Source: Rusavskia elegans (Eukaryota > Ascomycota > Lecanoromycetes > Teloschistales > Teloschistaceae). Taken from it: DNA of 64,000 nucleotides. Position 1 is the stretch's first letter. Each line of letters opens with the position of its first letter. Positions 48,078-60,344 of this stretch are shown here, in pieces. Position numbers and translations under genes: made by a program. The stretch is from contig SAUG01000099.1 in NCBI GenBank assembly GCA_011316305.1, positions 22,354-86,353 on the forward strand. Direction: 5' to 3'. Under the pieces are notes generated by a model that was given only the letters and a program-made list of their open reading frames with translations, had not been told where the DNA came from and did no database searches.

Positions 48078-49340
48078 TCAATCACTCTCCTCATCATCTT
48101 CATCATCCTCACCGTCCACTCCACTACTGAGTCCATCCGGCCGGCCATCCAACCCACTTCCCACATCCATCTGCGAAACATCACGTTCTTCATCCTCCTC
48201 GACTTCATCGTCAGACAGCTCAGTATCATCCTCCTGCGCCGCCTCGCCCTCCGGCTCCTCAACCCCCGCTCCCTCGTCTTCCATAGCGGTATCATACCTC
48301 TCCTCCTCTTCCTCCTCCGGCGTCCCATTCTTACCAGCAGGTTTCATCTGCCTCTGCAGGCCTTGAACATTTTCTTTCTCCATCCCCTCAGTTCCTTCTT
48401 CCCGTCTAACTCTCTTCCTCGCTCTCTCGTCCCCCTCATCTTCACGGCCGTCATCCATCCCAACCTCCCCATTCCCATTCCCCACACTCCCATTAAGATT
48501 GACATTTTTCTTCTCACCACCATTCGTACTCGCACCTGTCTCCTTCTCCTTGATCTTTCTCCGATATTCATTCCGCTTGCCCGTGGCGATTTCGTTGAAC
48601 CTTTCCAATTCGGCTTTGACGCGGGGGAGGAAGTCTTCGTATTCGCATTGGGAAAGAGCTTCGAGGACGTTTTGGGGCGTGATTGTTTTTTTGTTGGTGG
48701 AGAGAGCCAGTTCGTTGGCTCTGGTGGAGAAGAGGAGAGGGAGTTAGTGGGGTTGGATAGGAAATATTTGATGTATTGTAGGGGTTGTGGTGTGTTGACA
48801 GGAAAAGACATGAGATGGACAAGGGCAATGAATGCAAAGCAAAAGGGAAGACACAAAGTGAATATATAGACTATAGGATGGAGACTCCCAAATACAAAAT
48901 TCGACTTGAAAAGAGAGGTATCCATACTTATCAGCAATATGATTTATAAACACCGTTGCCCCTTTCGACATCGCCACAATAGCATCCTTCTGTATCTGCG
49001 TGTTTGGCGGGAGAACGCCTTTGGCGAGACGTTGAACCATGGTGCGGGGGAGTGAGAGATCCTATGAAAACAACTAAAATTCAGTTTCATTCATATCATA
49101 CCCACTCGTCCAAAAATGTCATAGTAGACCTAAGTAGAAGGCACAATACATATGCAACAGATCTACAAGAACTCTAGTTGGATCGCAACTGCGAGAGAAG
49201 GTTGAGGTTGAAAATGGCATTGATCTAGAGGGAGTGAAAGAGGAAATGCTTACTTCGATATTAACTCCATCTGCTTTTTCTTTCGCGGGAGTATTTTCCT
49301 CCCCAGTCCCGGCTTGGGAGACATTGCTTTTGCGAGGCAT
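48078..49340 (-). CDS. DPB4: DNA polymerase epsilon subunit Dpb4-like histone-fold protein, three exons
   Basis: Small H2B/NF-YB-like histone-fold subunit, the POLE3/CHRAC17 homologue. It pairs with a Dpb3-type partner in polymerase epsilon and also serves in ISW2/CHRAC remodelling. Exons 49,340-49,254, 49,061-48,928 and 48,720-48,078 give 287 aa. The fold spans about residues 30-115: DLSLPRTMVQRLAKGVLPPN, then KDAIVAMSKGATVFINHIAD, then KKTITPQNVLEALSQCEYEDF. It is followed by a basic helix (FNEIATGKRNEYRRKIKEKE). The C-terminal about 130 residues are a strongly acidic Glu/Asp-rich tail ending DDEDDEESD, longer than in yeast (196 aa) or human POLE3 (147 aa). It lies on the same strand as SLD3, 425 bp downstream of the SLD3 stop. 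Confidence 0.92.
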
Positions 49341-49764
49341 TGTTCAAGGATCCTGTTGAGGATCGTCGAGTTGATGATCAAGGGACATAACTTCGTACGG
49401 ACGACGTGAAAGAAGTGCTTCCCCATATTGCGCTAGCTGAGTGTGACGCTAGCCGAATGAGGACATGTCATCGAAAAGGGAAGGGAAGGAGGGATCGAGT
49501 ATCGACATGGTCAGAGACATCGATGGCACTCATCCCTACTACCGGCCATGCAGTCACGATTCGTCCCTACATTAAAGACCTTTGTTGAGCAATTGAACAC
49601 AGATATCAGACACCACGACTGGCTGAATGTATAGGATCAAGGGCCATTGTACGCAATTGAAAGCTTCATAACCTATAAATCAACTCGACCTGTGCTTCCG
49701 CCCATTCCGAACTACCCAAGGCAGACCTTCCACAACGCCAACGCTGAAACGCATGGGGCAACCG
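49341..49764. other. Intergenic DNA between SLD3 and DPB4
   Basis: 424 bp holding the 3' end of SLD3 transcription and the DPB4 promoter. A 60-codon + strand frame (49,406-49,588) has no family features. No site recognised. Confidence 0.4.
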
Positions 49765-52696
49765 TTACATAAGTTCATCTACATCATCCCAACCCAGACT
49801 CTCGTATATCGAAACATCGCCTCCTTTTGGCATCGGTGACGATGTGATGTTGTTGCTTATCACTGCTAAATTCGCCGACACAGTCTTCGACGACTTGACC
49901 GGAGTGCTCTCGATTCCTGATCGAGGTAGGCTCCCTTTGGGACCGGTGGAGGTTCTTCTCGACGGTGTCCCTTGGACGCCTAACCGACTTGACGGTAATT
50001 GATACGCATGTTTACGACTAGTATCGGGGATTGAAAGCTGGGGTTCTGCTGCCATGACCGATGACGATGTTGTCGTGATAGCCTGTTTCGCTGCGCTCGG
50101 ACTTGCATTTGATATGTTATTCAATTTTGAGAACTTGGAGGGGCCCCTTGTGGGTGTCTGTTCAACTGTAGGCATCAAATACCTTCGAGGTTCTGCGGAA
50201 TTGCTCTCTGCTTGTGGGTCTGCCAGAAGCTTGGTTGTTGAAGCGGGTACGCGAAGGCAACTGGACGGAGGTATCTCCTCCGCATCCTCCGCGTCCTCCG
50301 CGATCACAGCCGATTTCTGGAGTTGGGAAGTTTGGCTGGCATACACGTCCCGTCGCCGATTGGCGCTTGGTGTCGCCATGATCTGGACACTTTGCGCAAA
50401 GGGGTTGCGGACGGGATACCTCGGTTCTGTAGTCAATCAGCATGGACCGCGCATGTGATACGGGGTTTGGACATACTCCTGGACTTTGCACCAGTAGCTC
50501 TCCTTTCGGCCGACTCGACCAGTTCCTTGACGGCCATCCGTGGATTTGGCCTTTTGAGCGCTGCGATCGCTCCTTTGAGTTCCTGCTCCAGTTCTGCCTT
50601 CTTCTTCATCTTCGCTTCTTTGGCTTGGGAGATGGCAGTGAGATCCACCTCTCGCTGGCTATACCTTTTCGACAGGTGAAGGTCGGGCTTGGCGACTGGG
50701 ACCTTAGATAGCGATATTTCACTGGGCTCCCGTTTAAGGCTAGGAATGACAGAGTCGGTTGCCGAGCGGGAAAGTCGAGGTAGAGGCTTTTGGGAGGTCC
50801 TATCGGCGGTTAAGACCCTCTCAAGGGTGCGTCTAGGTTGTCGAGGTTGAGACCTTTTCACAGCAGCACCTGGCTTTGGCGGCTTCAGAGAGGCTGATCC
50901 GACCTTATTCAGAGCAAGGCGGGCTGGGGAGTGCGACGACGGGCCTCCAAGCTTTTTACACAATGATCTCGATATCACTGGCAAACGAGCAGTATAACTA
51001 GAGAAAGTCAGTCTTTCATTTAATCTGATGATCAACCGTGCCACTCACAATGGCAGGACTACATCGACGCAGAACTCCCGCAAGCGATTGATGTCCTGCT
51101 TCTTGTTAGACGAACCTAGGCCGGTATTTCCTCTCCCTACGTCGTCGATCTTCTCGGAAGAATCCTCTTTTTCGACAGCCATGGATTGCCATATGCAAAG
51201 TCTGTCGACGGACAACTCCAAAAGGAGACCAAGATCCTGTGGCTTCTTTCTTTTCCCCTTTTTCTCAGGTAGGTCGCTTTCCCTAGGCTCCTTATCCAGG
51301 CTTTGGTCGACCGAGCGATTGGGCTGGGTCGATTCTAGCGCCAGTACCTCGAGCACCAGTATGATTTGCAAAAAAGTCTCCCGAGTCCTCTGTTCAAGAA
51401 TCTTCGCATTCGTAGCTTCGGTCATGAGTTCTGGTGAATCATGTGCCGGGGCAGAGGCAATGTAGTTAAGCCACCAGCCAAGAACGTCCAACTCTTCCTC
51501 TGGATACAGGCCATTCTTACCGATTCTCTCCGTCTTGGATCTACGAGTGGACTTCTTGTACTTCGCAGCGACCTCATGGCGTTCATCATCAGATATATTT
51601 GCACTGGGTAGGTCTTTGACTAGGCAGGGCAACGCTACACGATACTTTTTGTCCAGGAGATCCAGAGGGATGATGAGCGCCCGTAGATGCTCGACAAGAC
51701 AGCGTCTACTCGCGGGCCCATCATTATCGTCCGAAAAGCCAGCTCTGGCACGCGAGAGTGGACCTTTTGCAAAATATGCCAAGGAGGCTTTGGATCGGTA
51801 CAATAATTCCTTATACTGTGTCTTAATTGATTTGAGCAGATCATCCGGAGTCTGAAGACTATGTTCCCACGATGACAGTGGGGGCTCTTGTGATGGTGGG
51901 TTGTTACCGCCTTTTGTGACCACCAAGGGTGGTTCTATGCGTCCAGTTGAAGGCACGTCTTTGAGGGAGGGAGTTGGTTCTGTAGAGATATATGCTGGTT
52001 TGCGCAGATCACACCTAGTTTTGTGATAGGATGAAGTGTCTGGCTGGATGATGGATGACGATCCTTCTCTTCTGTTGTGACTACCAATTCCCTGCCACCA
52101 CTGATCCGTCTTGCCCAAGTATGGTCGTTCTGGGGGCGTTACCTGCTGCGTCCCCAAGTCCTGCAGGACTTCGAGATGCTTCAGCCCGATCCATCTAGCT
52201 AGTTTGCATTGGGCATATATGCCATGTTGGACTCGTTCAACGGCGTATAATGATTCGCCACTTGACTCGGTGATGAGGACGGGGGGTAAAGTATCTGCCT
52301 GGCCTCCTTGACAAGCCGTCTCTAGAACTGGTATCTGAGCAGAGAATAATTTTGTCCTTCGGTCACAGCCCGCTGTGCCAGACGTGTCTAGGTATGCAAG
52401 TGGTAGACGTCCACGAGGCAGCAGCAGTCGAGGTCTGAAGATGGGAGGGTCTGGGGCGGCGTCTTGCTGAGTTTGCTGTATGGCGTTAGCCCTCAATGCA
52501 CCTGCTGTCATTGACTGCTGTTTACCTTGATAATGAAGGAGTCCCAGATGTCAGGAGCATTCTCCAATTCATGGTACTTGCGTTTCCTATCCAGGGGTGG
52601 AAGCAGATCGTTTTCCGCATATGGGGCAGGACCAGCCTTCCTGTTCCAATCGTTGGCAATATTGCGAGATTTCAGACCATCTTGCGCACTCGGCAT
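49765..52696 (-). CDS. SLD3: DNA replication initiation regulator Sld3, four exons
   Basis: Sld3 brings Cdc45 to the MCM helicase at origins and, when CDK-phosphorylated, binds Dpb11. Exons 52,696-52,526, 52,475-51,049, 50,997-50,477 and 50,426-49,765 give 926 aa with introns of about 50 nt. The Sld3 domain (about residues 265-550) has the block SKASLAYFAKGPLSRARAGF and ends across intron 2 at VDVVLPF-YTARLPVISRSLCKKLGG, which fixes that splice. The C-terminal half is basic and disordered, with CDK-type S/T-P sites (SPAR, TPTR, TPSRR, TPVK, SPMPK), fitting the Dpb11-binding role. The start at ATG 52,696 is the only in-frame ATG before the conserved region. An upstream exon cannot be excluded, because the open frame extends to about 52,801 without an ATG. 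Confidence 0.9.
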
Positions 52697-53156
52697 TACA
52701 ATGTACAAGTGACCATGACCAGACGATAATAATCGACGGCGTAGCGGTGAGGTTTGGTTAAAGTCGCGTCGTTGCCCTGTTGGGCGACGCGCTGTCGGCA
52801 AACCCGAAAAAACAGACGTAAGTCTACTAGATAGGCCCCAAGGTGCATACGAGCGTTAATACTGTCATAACGATGATGATGTCTAAGATGAACTGCCATC
52901 AAACGTTGTTACTTCCTTTAGATCGAGAACATGCTACCAAACGTTATGCTATGACTATCGCTTTTGCATGCTTGCCGTCAATCGTCCCTAAATCATCAAA
53001 AACCCCGGATGATTTGCTCGCAATACCCAATCATCTTGATATTCATGGAGATTGCTGGATCTCTGGCTGAGCTTATCAAAACATCATCTCGCGGTGCCCA
53101 ATATCACTCCAGCTCGCCAATATCCAAGACAAGATGTAAGGTTCTCCGATAGCGTT
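52697..53156. other. Intergenic DNA upstream of SLD3
   Basis: 460 bp containing the SLD3 promoter and the 3' end of the LIM gene. Small frames on both strands look like noise. An unrecognised 5' exon of SLD3 could lie here. Confidence 0.4.
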
Positions 53157-55890
53157 TCAGGCCTTCAATCTCCTTTCTTCGCACTTGACGCATACAGGAG
53201 CCTCTTCATTGCCCCGTGTGAAGAATCTCCCATCCTCAAAAGGGCCGGCACATTCCTGTACACCGTTGCCGTCAGTATAATTATCGGTTGACCTTAACGC
53301 GCCGGGGAAGGGCAGGCGATAATCATACCTTGCAGCAGAAACACCTCTCATGCCATTCTCCTCCCAAGGCCCTCACTACCAAATCCACCACTGGCTTCGT
53401 GCACCCTCGGCATTTGCCACTGAACCGGTTCGTGTGGCAGCCTACGCACCACGCATATCCATCTTTCTCCACAAATGGCGTCTGTTGGTCAAAGGGGTCC
53501 CCACACTGCGCGCAGAAGAAATGTCCCACATGCCACTGTCCACCGCATGCAACGACCACCTCGCCTTCAATAGGTGTCTTGCAGCTCCTACACCGTGGAC
53601 TGAATCTTTCGTGGTAATCCAAGTGGCAGTAGAAGCGCAAACTTTCATCGCCGTCGTCTTCGCCCGTCTTACCCACTTCATCAGGAACCTCCAACCCCTC
53701 GGTGCGAGCTTGGATTCGGGTGATCCTTTCAGTGCGGAAGGTATCAGGTTCGGGATAGAATGCAACGCATTCAAGTTGCTCAGAGCAGTGGAAGCATGTA
53801 AAGCACTCTGGGTGGAAACGTTGGCTGGCGGCGCTGACAATGCGGCCAGAGATTGGCAGCGCACAGGCGGCGCATTGTGCGGTAGCTCGACGCTGAGATG
53901 GTGACCAGTGAGGTATAGACATGTGAACAGGTGCTGTTGATGAATGATGGGGCACGGGCCGGCCAGTAGGTTTAGGAATGGATTTTCCAGGTCTGGGAAG
54001 TGGCCGCGAGGGCTTGAGATTCTCACCATTTGAAGATGGTGGTGCTTCTGCTGCTGAAATAGAGAAGGTTGGAATGGGAGATACGCTTATGGATGGCACA
54101 GAGGGAGCTTCCTCGATGTGGATAGATGGCGGCTCAGGGGCATTGATGGTTGGAATGACCGGGGCCGACGCTATGGAATTGGGAAGAATTGGCTTTGAGA
54201 GGTTTGTTGTAAGTGGTTGGCACTCACGATCCCGACTTCCTGGATGCTGTGGTGATAAGTCCTGGCGTTTGATATCCGCTGTGCTTGGAGCCCAATTCTT
54301 GTCGAAGCTTACGATTGGTCTTCCTTTTGCGTTGCTGACAACCGTAGGCGACGGCAGCTTGGGACTGCGATCCTTAAGCCTCATGGAAGTTGCTGCTCGG
54401 ATGTCGTCGCTCCGGACCTCACGTGCATCGGGTTTCTTTGCTTGGGTGGCTAAATCATGGTCATCCGCTAAATGGGGAGCTGTCGAAGAAAGCCCGTTTC
54501 GAAGGTACGAGGGGTTCCGTGACTGAGAAGGAGGGTTGCGATAGATCTCCGTACGAGAATAGTTGTCTTTGCTTTCAGCAGGATCGGTCATAGACCGAAG
54601 GAGCGGCTGACCCGTGGTTTTTGCAGTTGGGTTTTGGATCACCGCATGGAACGGAACGGGCTTCGCGGCCTGAATTGACATGGATTTGCCTGTCCCATGC
54701 ATCGTTTCCTCCGGTTCCTCGTAGATCTTGTCATTAGGATTACTGAAGAGCGAACCGCTGGGGGTCCGTGTCTTGGACCCGCTACTTCGCCGGCGTCCCG
54801 ATAATTTGATCTGTGGCAGAGTAAAATTCAGGTTCATGTAAGCCTTCTTTTGCGGTGAATCCCACAACGCATGGCCGCTCGAGGCTTGACTCTGAGTTTT
54901 CTCTGAGGGATTGACTGCCTCAGCCTTAGGTTGAATTGAATCTGTTTTTTGTGTCTGCGCCTGCGGCGACTCCAGTGCGTCTCCGTCCGGTACAAGTATC
55001 TTTGATATCTTCCCTCGTCCTTCATCCGAATGATCGCTGGCGGGCCTTTTGACCCATCCATGACATTCCTTTAATTCGGTGCTTGTAGTAATAGGCACGT
55101 CACTTTGGCTCCTGACGTGGCTGGCGATCCGCAATGGTTGCTTGTATAGATACGGGACATCAGCAGTCTGAGGTAGATCCTTGGGATTCTGATGCTTCCA
55201 AACGAGCTCGGAAGCCTCGAGCTGAGCAGCCGAGTGCAGACGCGCCTCATGTTGTTGATCCACAAGCTCGAGGGCCTCCCGTAACATACGAGCTTCCTCC
55301 TTTTCGACCAATCGCTGTCCACGCTCTCTATACATCCCGCTTGGTGTGCGGGATGTTGAAGATATGGCCCTAATTCCTACTCCTGGTTGATGCGGGTGCC
55401 CCAGTGCCCCGTTCTGAACTGCGATTGCATCAAGCTCGTTGACCGGATAGCTCTGATCGGCAGAAATAGAGGACGAACTTGGATCGCACGAGGCACTTTC
55501 TCGATGGGGGTTTGCACTGGAACAGCGTTCCTCGTCGGGCAGTCTAGTTGGGGACGATTGTCGCATCGGTAGCGAAGGACGGAATGACATGGCCGATGTT
55601 GTCCTCAGAGGGTTGTCGCCATGGTTGGGAGGTGGTCTTGCACCCACTGGTCTGGTAGGGCGGTAGGAGCGAAGTCCGTTGAGGTAGTCTCTCTGCCATG
55701 CCTGCTCCCTCTCTTGCTGGCTTTCTGCTCTGGGCGTTGATGAGGACGAGGCGAAGAACTTCAAGGGAGAAGTTCGAGAACGGAGGCTGGGCATTGAAGG
55801 ACGTCCAAGAGATCTTCCAGCATGGGCTGCGGGTCCAGAGCTTCCATTGCAGTCTTGTATATGGGTGCCAGTTCCCGGTTGGAGCATCAT
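53157..55890 (-). CDS. Paxillin-like protein with three LIM domains, two exons
   Basis: Predicted cytoskeletal adaptor resembling yeast Pxl1, which acts at polarised growth sites and the cytokinetic ring with Rho GTPase signalling. Exons 55,890-53,329 and 53,255-53,157 give 886 aa. The intron (GTATGA...GTACAG) splits LIM3: CFCCK-ECAGPFEDGRFF. The first about 680 residues are Ser/Pro-rich and disordered. The C-terminus has LIM1 (CAACALPISGR...HPECFTCFHC, with an acidic insert before FYCHLDY), LIM2 (CRSCKTPIEG...HFFCAQCG) and LIM3 (CRGCTKPVVD...CVKC), all with intact Cys/His zinc ligands. The start is the first of two adjacent ATGs. A strong donor-like GTAAGT at 55,978 on this strand hints at an alternative 5' exon (MQGIIQPL...), so the N-terminus is uncertain. 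Confidence 0.87.
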
Positions 55891-56672
55891 ATGGCACCGA
55901 GACAAAAACGCATGTAAATGGGACAATTTTTGAACAAGAGGAGATTCAGTAAGAGATAGGTAAGGAAAGAGCACTTACCGGACTCTAGAGTAGCAGAGCA
56001 ATGAAAGAGGTTGAATTATTCCTTGCATATCATATCAATAACTCAGAATGTTGACCAATGCCATGGCAACCGGAAGCGCTAGGTTTGAAACGTACTTCAT
56101 CGAAACGACTGCTGTCCAACCAATAATAATGCTCTCTTGAGCGCGAGATCGTTCATAGAGAAGATGGTCCCATCAACGAACGCGTCAAGAACGTGCATTG
56201 GTTTGATGCTGGTATCATCGAGAGTCGCATTACGTGTAGGTGGATGTTCCGAAAGGAACCTGGCCTCGCGAAAAGCTTTCGAAAGCAGGAATATTCTTAG
56301 CAACTCGTTCCTTATAATTAACAGTCGATACCCCGATGCAGGATATCGTTCTAACGATCGTCTGGATACCTAAGAAGAGAAGTCGAAGCTGATGCCCATT
56401 GGAGTTTGACCCAGACAAGGAGAGTAAGGTAAAGTACTGAACGAGCGGCAGCGACGGCAAGTTCGGCACCAAATAAAAAATAAAAAATAAAAATGACGAT
56501 TTGCCGAGATTTTCTCCGCCGCTGACGGTCGACCATGATGACTACGACGAACCGCAAGCCAGACCGTAAAAATGGTAATCCACGGCTCTCCTGCCATCTC
56601 TTACAGTGTTGCGTGTGGTTTTTTTCTGAATCATAGTCCTGCTCACTCGGTGATTTGCATGGCACTCGGAAC
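55891..56672. promoter_or_regulatory. Divergent promoter between the LIM gene and the transporter
   Basis: 782 bp between opposing starts. It holds a possible 5' exon of the LIM gene (about 55,979-56,030, minus strand). It also has an AT-rich aaataaaaaataaaaaataaa tract (56,471-56,491) that may be nucleosome-free promoter DNA. No factor site assigned. Confidence 0.4.
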
Positions 56673-58301
56673 ATGTCTAATGAACCAAGTGCATTTCCGG
56701 AACGCAATCAAAGTGTAGACAATTCGCCTGTCACCGAGACAAGTCTACCGCAACAAAATCCCGAGAAGACAATTGCAGCACAGAAATCAGGCCCCGTCGA
56801 TAAGCTACCAGCCGAAGCCCCCAATGGCGGTTATGGATGGGTCTGTGTTGCTTGCTGTTTCTGGATCAATGCTCACACCTGGGGGGTACTGCAACTTCAA
56901 TTACTACCTTCCGGTCGACTTGACTGACTAGGCTATCTACCCAGGTAAACTCATCATATGGAGTATTTCTCGCTTATTATCTTAACAACAATTACTACCC
57001 GGGAGCAACTGCTTTACACTTTGCCTTTGTCGGTGGCCTGTCTATTTCTCAGGCGCTCCTCGTCTCACCTCTGGCAACCATCACTACTCGATTATATGGG
57101 ACTAATGTCACTCTGCTCATTGGAGTCTTCCTCGAGACCTTGGCTCTGATTGGCGCTTCGTTCAGTCGAGAAATATGGCAGTTGTTCCTTAGTCAAGGGG
57201 TTTGCTTTGGAATCGGCATGGGTTTCTTGTTCGTTGGAAGTGTATGTGGTTCCTTCGAGGCAAGGATACAGTAACCTCAGCTCATGATATCCAGGTTGGC
57301 GTCGTTCCCCAGTGGTTTACCTCGAAACGAAGCTTGGCCAACGGCATCGCCAGTGCTGGCAGTGGCATTGGCGGTTTGATGTACAGCTTAGCGACCAACG
57401 CAATGATCCAGTCGCTCGGTATCGGTTGGGCTTTCCGTATCCTGGGCATCCTTGCTTTCACCGTCAACACTGTGTGTGCCGTACTCATGAAGGACAGAAA
57501 CAAAAAGATCGGAGCTACTCAATTGGCTTTTGACTATACCTTGTTCAAGAGGCTCGAATTTGTACTCACTCTGGGCTGGGGATTCTTCAGTATGCTGGGC
57601 TACATTGTCTTGCTCTTCTCCTTGCCTAGCTATGCGACGAGCATTGGTCTTAGCTCTAAGCAGGGGTCCATTGTCGGTGCGCTCTTGAATCTCGGGCAAG
57701 GCCTTGGACGTCCAGCCGTGGGCATGATTAGTGATTACGTGGGACGAATTAATATAGCTTTTCTTTCAACCTTCGTCGCGGGTCTGTTCTGTCTGGTCAT
57801 CTGGATTTTCGCTAAAGGCTATGGTATTTTAATATTCTTCTCTTTGCTCGTAGGGACAGTGTCAGGGACTTTTTGGACCACTATAGCGCCAGTCGAAGCG
57901 GAAGTGGTGGGCTTGAAAGAACTGCCCTCGGCGTTGTCAATCGTCTGGCTGTTCCTGGTCTTACCGACTACCTGTGAGTTGCATCCTTGGGTAATATGCT
58001 GTTATGAGTTAATCTCTTCCTAGGTGCTGAGCCTATTGCGCTGGAACTCCGCCAGCAGAGTGGAAATATCTACCTCCATCCACAGATTTTTACAGGGCTT
58101 ATGTACATTGCAGCCGCACTGTGCATGTGGTTCTTGCGGGCATGGAAGATTGGGGAAATCGAGAGAGTCGCTGCGGCGAAAGGGACATCACCGGCAGAAG
58201 TCAGTGTCGTGGATATCGAACCTGTTGATATTATCTCGCAAGCGGTAGGACAGCCTAGTAGTAGCGTCTTGAGGCGTCTGTTCGCATGGAAGAAAGTTTG
58301 A
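56673..58301 (+). CDS. MFS transporter, monocarboxylate (MCT/Mch) family, four exons
   Basis: Predicted 12-helix plasma-membrane or organellar transporter of 488 aa. Exons are 56,673-56,885, 56,945-57,241, 57,295-57,973 and 58,024-58,301. Joining gives GGYGWVCVACCFWINAHTWG-VNSSYGVFLAYY, the signature start of MCT-type proteins (DGGYGWVV-like motif before TM1). It also gives FLFVGS-VGVVPQWFTSKRSLANGIA, the conserved loop 4-5 region, and LPTT-CAEPIALELR near the end. The cytosolic N-terminus (about 50 residues) and C-terminal tail are hydrophilic. Fungal members include Mch5 (riboflavin) and many of unknown substrate. Some sit in secondary-metabolite clusters, but no biosynthetic neighbour is seen here. 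The substrate cannot be told from sequence. Confidence 0.88.
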
Positions 58302-58565
58302 CATAAATCACATCTGATGAGCGTTCGGGGACAAAGCATTTATTTTCACGCCAAACTCATTTCATGTTGATGTCGAGTCTCGATCACGTGATTTTTTAGG
58401 CGGCTTCTATTTACACGCTAAGAATAATCTTGTCCCACAACCTCACCAAGTCTTGCAGAGTTCATCTTCGACCTCGAACGGTTCTCTGGGTTGTTCAGAC
58501 TTTCTTCCAACTCTCAAAGTCATCTTACCTCCTCCAAAGTCGCTATAATAACTTCGACCGCCACG

Positions 58566-60344
58566 ATGCGTGAAATTGTAGGTGCTACTGTTCAAACATA
58601 GACCGCAACGGGCTCCTCTGTTACGCGTCGAGTATAGTTGCTGACATATGCGATGCCTAGGTCCATCTCCAAACCGGTCAATGCGTATGTCCTTCTCGTA
58701 GACGACAATCATTATGGACTCGCTGACCCAGTCAGGGTAATCAAATCGGAGCGGCCTTCTGGTATGTTGCACCGGAGACCTCGATCTGATGGTTCAAGGC
58801 TCATTGATCACAGGCAGATGATCTCCGCCGAGCATGGCTTGGATTCATCAGGAAAGTATGTTGTCCTTGACCCTGTCACCGCAGCTGTAGATTGACTATC
58901 ATTAGCTATGAGGGTACCTCGGACCTTCAGTTAGAACGAATGAACGTTTACTTCAACGAGGTACCCCAGAAAGCATACATACTCTTTGTTCCATTGCTAA
59001 TGTGAGTAGGCTGCCAGCAACAAATATGTCCCTCGGGCTGTCCTCGTTGATTTGGAGCCTGGCACAATGGATGCTGTCCGCGCCGGTCCCTTTGGTCAAC
59101 TCTTTCGCCCCGACAACTTCGTCTTCGGTCAATCTGGCGCCGGAAACAATTGGGCCAAGGGTCATTATACCGAAGGCGCCGAATTGGTCGATCAGGTCCT
59201 CGATGTCGTCCGTCGTGAGGCCGAGGGATGCGACTGCCTCCAAGGTTTTCAGATTACACACTCATTGGGCGGTGGTACCGGTGCTGGTATGGGAACGCTA
59301 CTGATCTCCAAGATCCGCGAAGAGTTTCCAGACCGTATGATGGCCACCTTCTCTGTGGTTCCGTCACCTAAGGTGTCTGATACTGTTGTGGAGCCTTACA
59401 ACGCCACCTTGTCCGTTCACCAGCTGGTCGAGAACTCGGACGAAACATTCTGTATCGACAATGAGGTAGGATCTTGTGATGGATCAGTGATAGCTCTTTG
59501 CTGACCTTGCCAGGCGCTCTATGACATTTGCCATCGCACTCTAAAGCTCAACAACCCATCCTATGGTGATCTGAACCATCTTGTCTCGGCTGTCATGTCT
59601 GGTGTAACGACGTGTCTCCGATTTCCCGGTCAGCTGAACTCGGATCTTCGCAAATTGGCTGTCAACATGGTTCCATTCCCTCGTCTACATTTCTTCATGA
59701 TCGGCTTTGCTCCGCTTACAAGTCGTGGTGCTCATAACTTCCGTGCTGTCTCCGTCCCAGAGTTGACGCAGCAGATGTTCGATCCAAAAAACATGATGGC
59801 GGCCTCTGACTTCAGAAACGGTCGCTATCTCACATGCGCGGCTATTTTGTAAGTTATAAACTTGTCCTCTCATAGTATCAGACTAACGGTCCCTCAGCCG
59901 AGGCAAGGTCTCCATGAAGGAGGTTGAAGACCAAATGCGCAATGTGCAGACCAAGAACTCCTCTTACTTCGTCGAGTGGATCCCGAACAATGTACAGACC
60001 GCTCTCTGCTCCATCCCACCACGTGGGTTGAAAATGTCTTCAACGTTCATTGGCAATTCGACCTCGATCCAGGAGCTTTTCAAGCGTGTTGGAGATCAAT
60101 TCACTGCCATGTTCCGACGCAAGGCCTTCTTGCACTGGTACACTGGCGAGGGAATGGACGAGATGGAATTCACGGAAGCAGAGAGCAACATGAATGATCT
60201 GGTCTCCGAGTATCAACAATACCAGGAGGCTTCAGTATCCGACAATGATGATGACTAGTAAGCTCTATTTGATTTCCCGCTAGACAACATTGCTAATTGG
60301 CGACTCACAGCGAGGAGGAGGCCCCTTTGGAAGGCGAGGAGTAA
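58566..60344 (+). CDS. Beta-tubulin, nine exons
   Basis: Microtubule subunit of 447 aa. Exons are 58,566-58,577, 58,661-58,684, 58,736-58,761, 58,814-58,855, 58,906-58,960, 59,010-59,465, 59,514-59,848, 59,898-60,257 and 60,311-60,344. Joined, they start [21 protein letters not shown] and carry the GTP loop GGGTGAGMG and an acidic [10 protein letters not shown] tail. MREI is the beta-tubulin autoregulation motif. Benzimidazole-target positions are of the sensitive type: His6, Tyr50, Phe167, Glu198, Phe200. Some residues differ from the usual fungal protein ([47 protein letters not shown]), so it may be a second paralogue and not the main TUB2. Only 264 bp separate it from the transporter. It converges with APQ12. 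Confidence 0.95.

Noticed and set aside
48036..48869. 277-codon + strand frame opposite DPB4
   Set aside because: Antisense shadow of the acidic, GA-rich DPB4 exon (Leu/Pro/Ile-rich translation). The minus strand has splice-consistent family similarity.
56673..60344. A secondary-metabolite cluster around the MFS transporter
   Set aside because: Neighbours are housekeeping genes (LIM protein, tubulin, APQ12, P5CDH); no biosynthetic enzyme is present.
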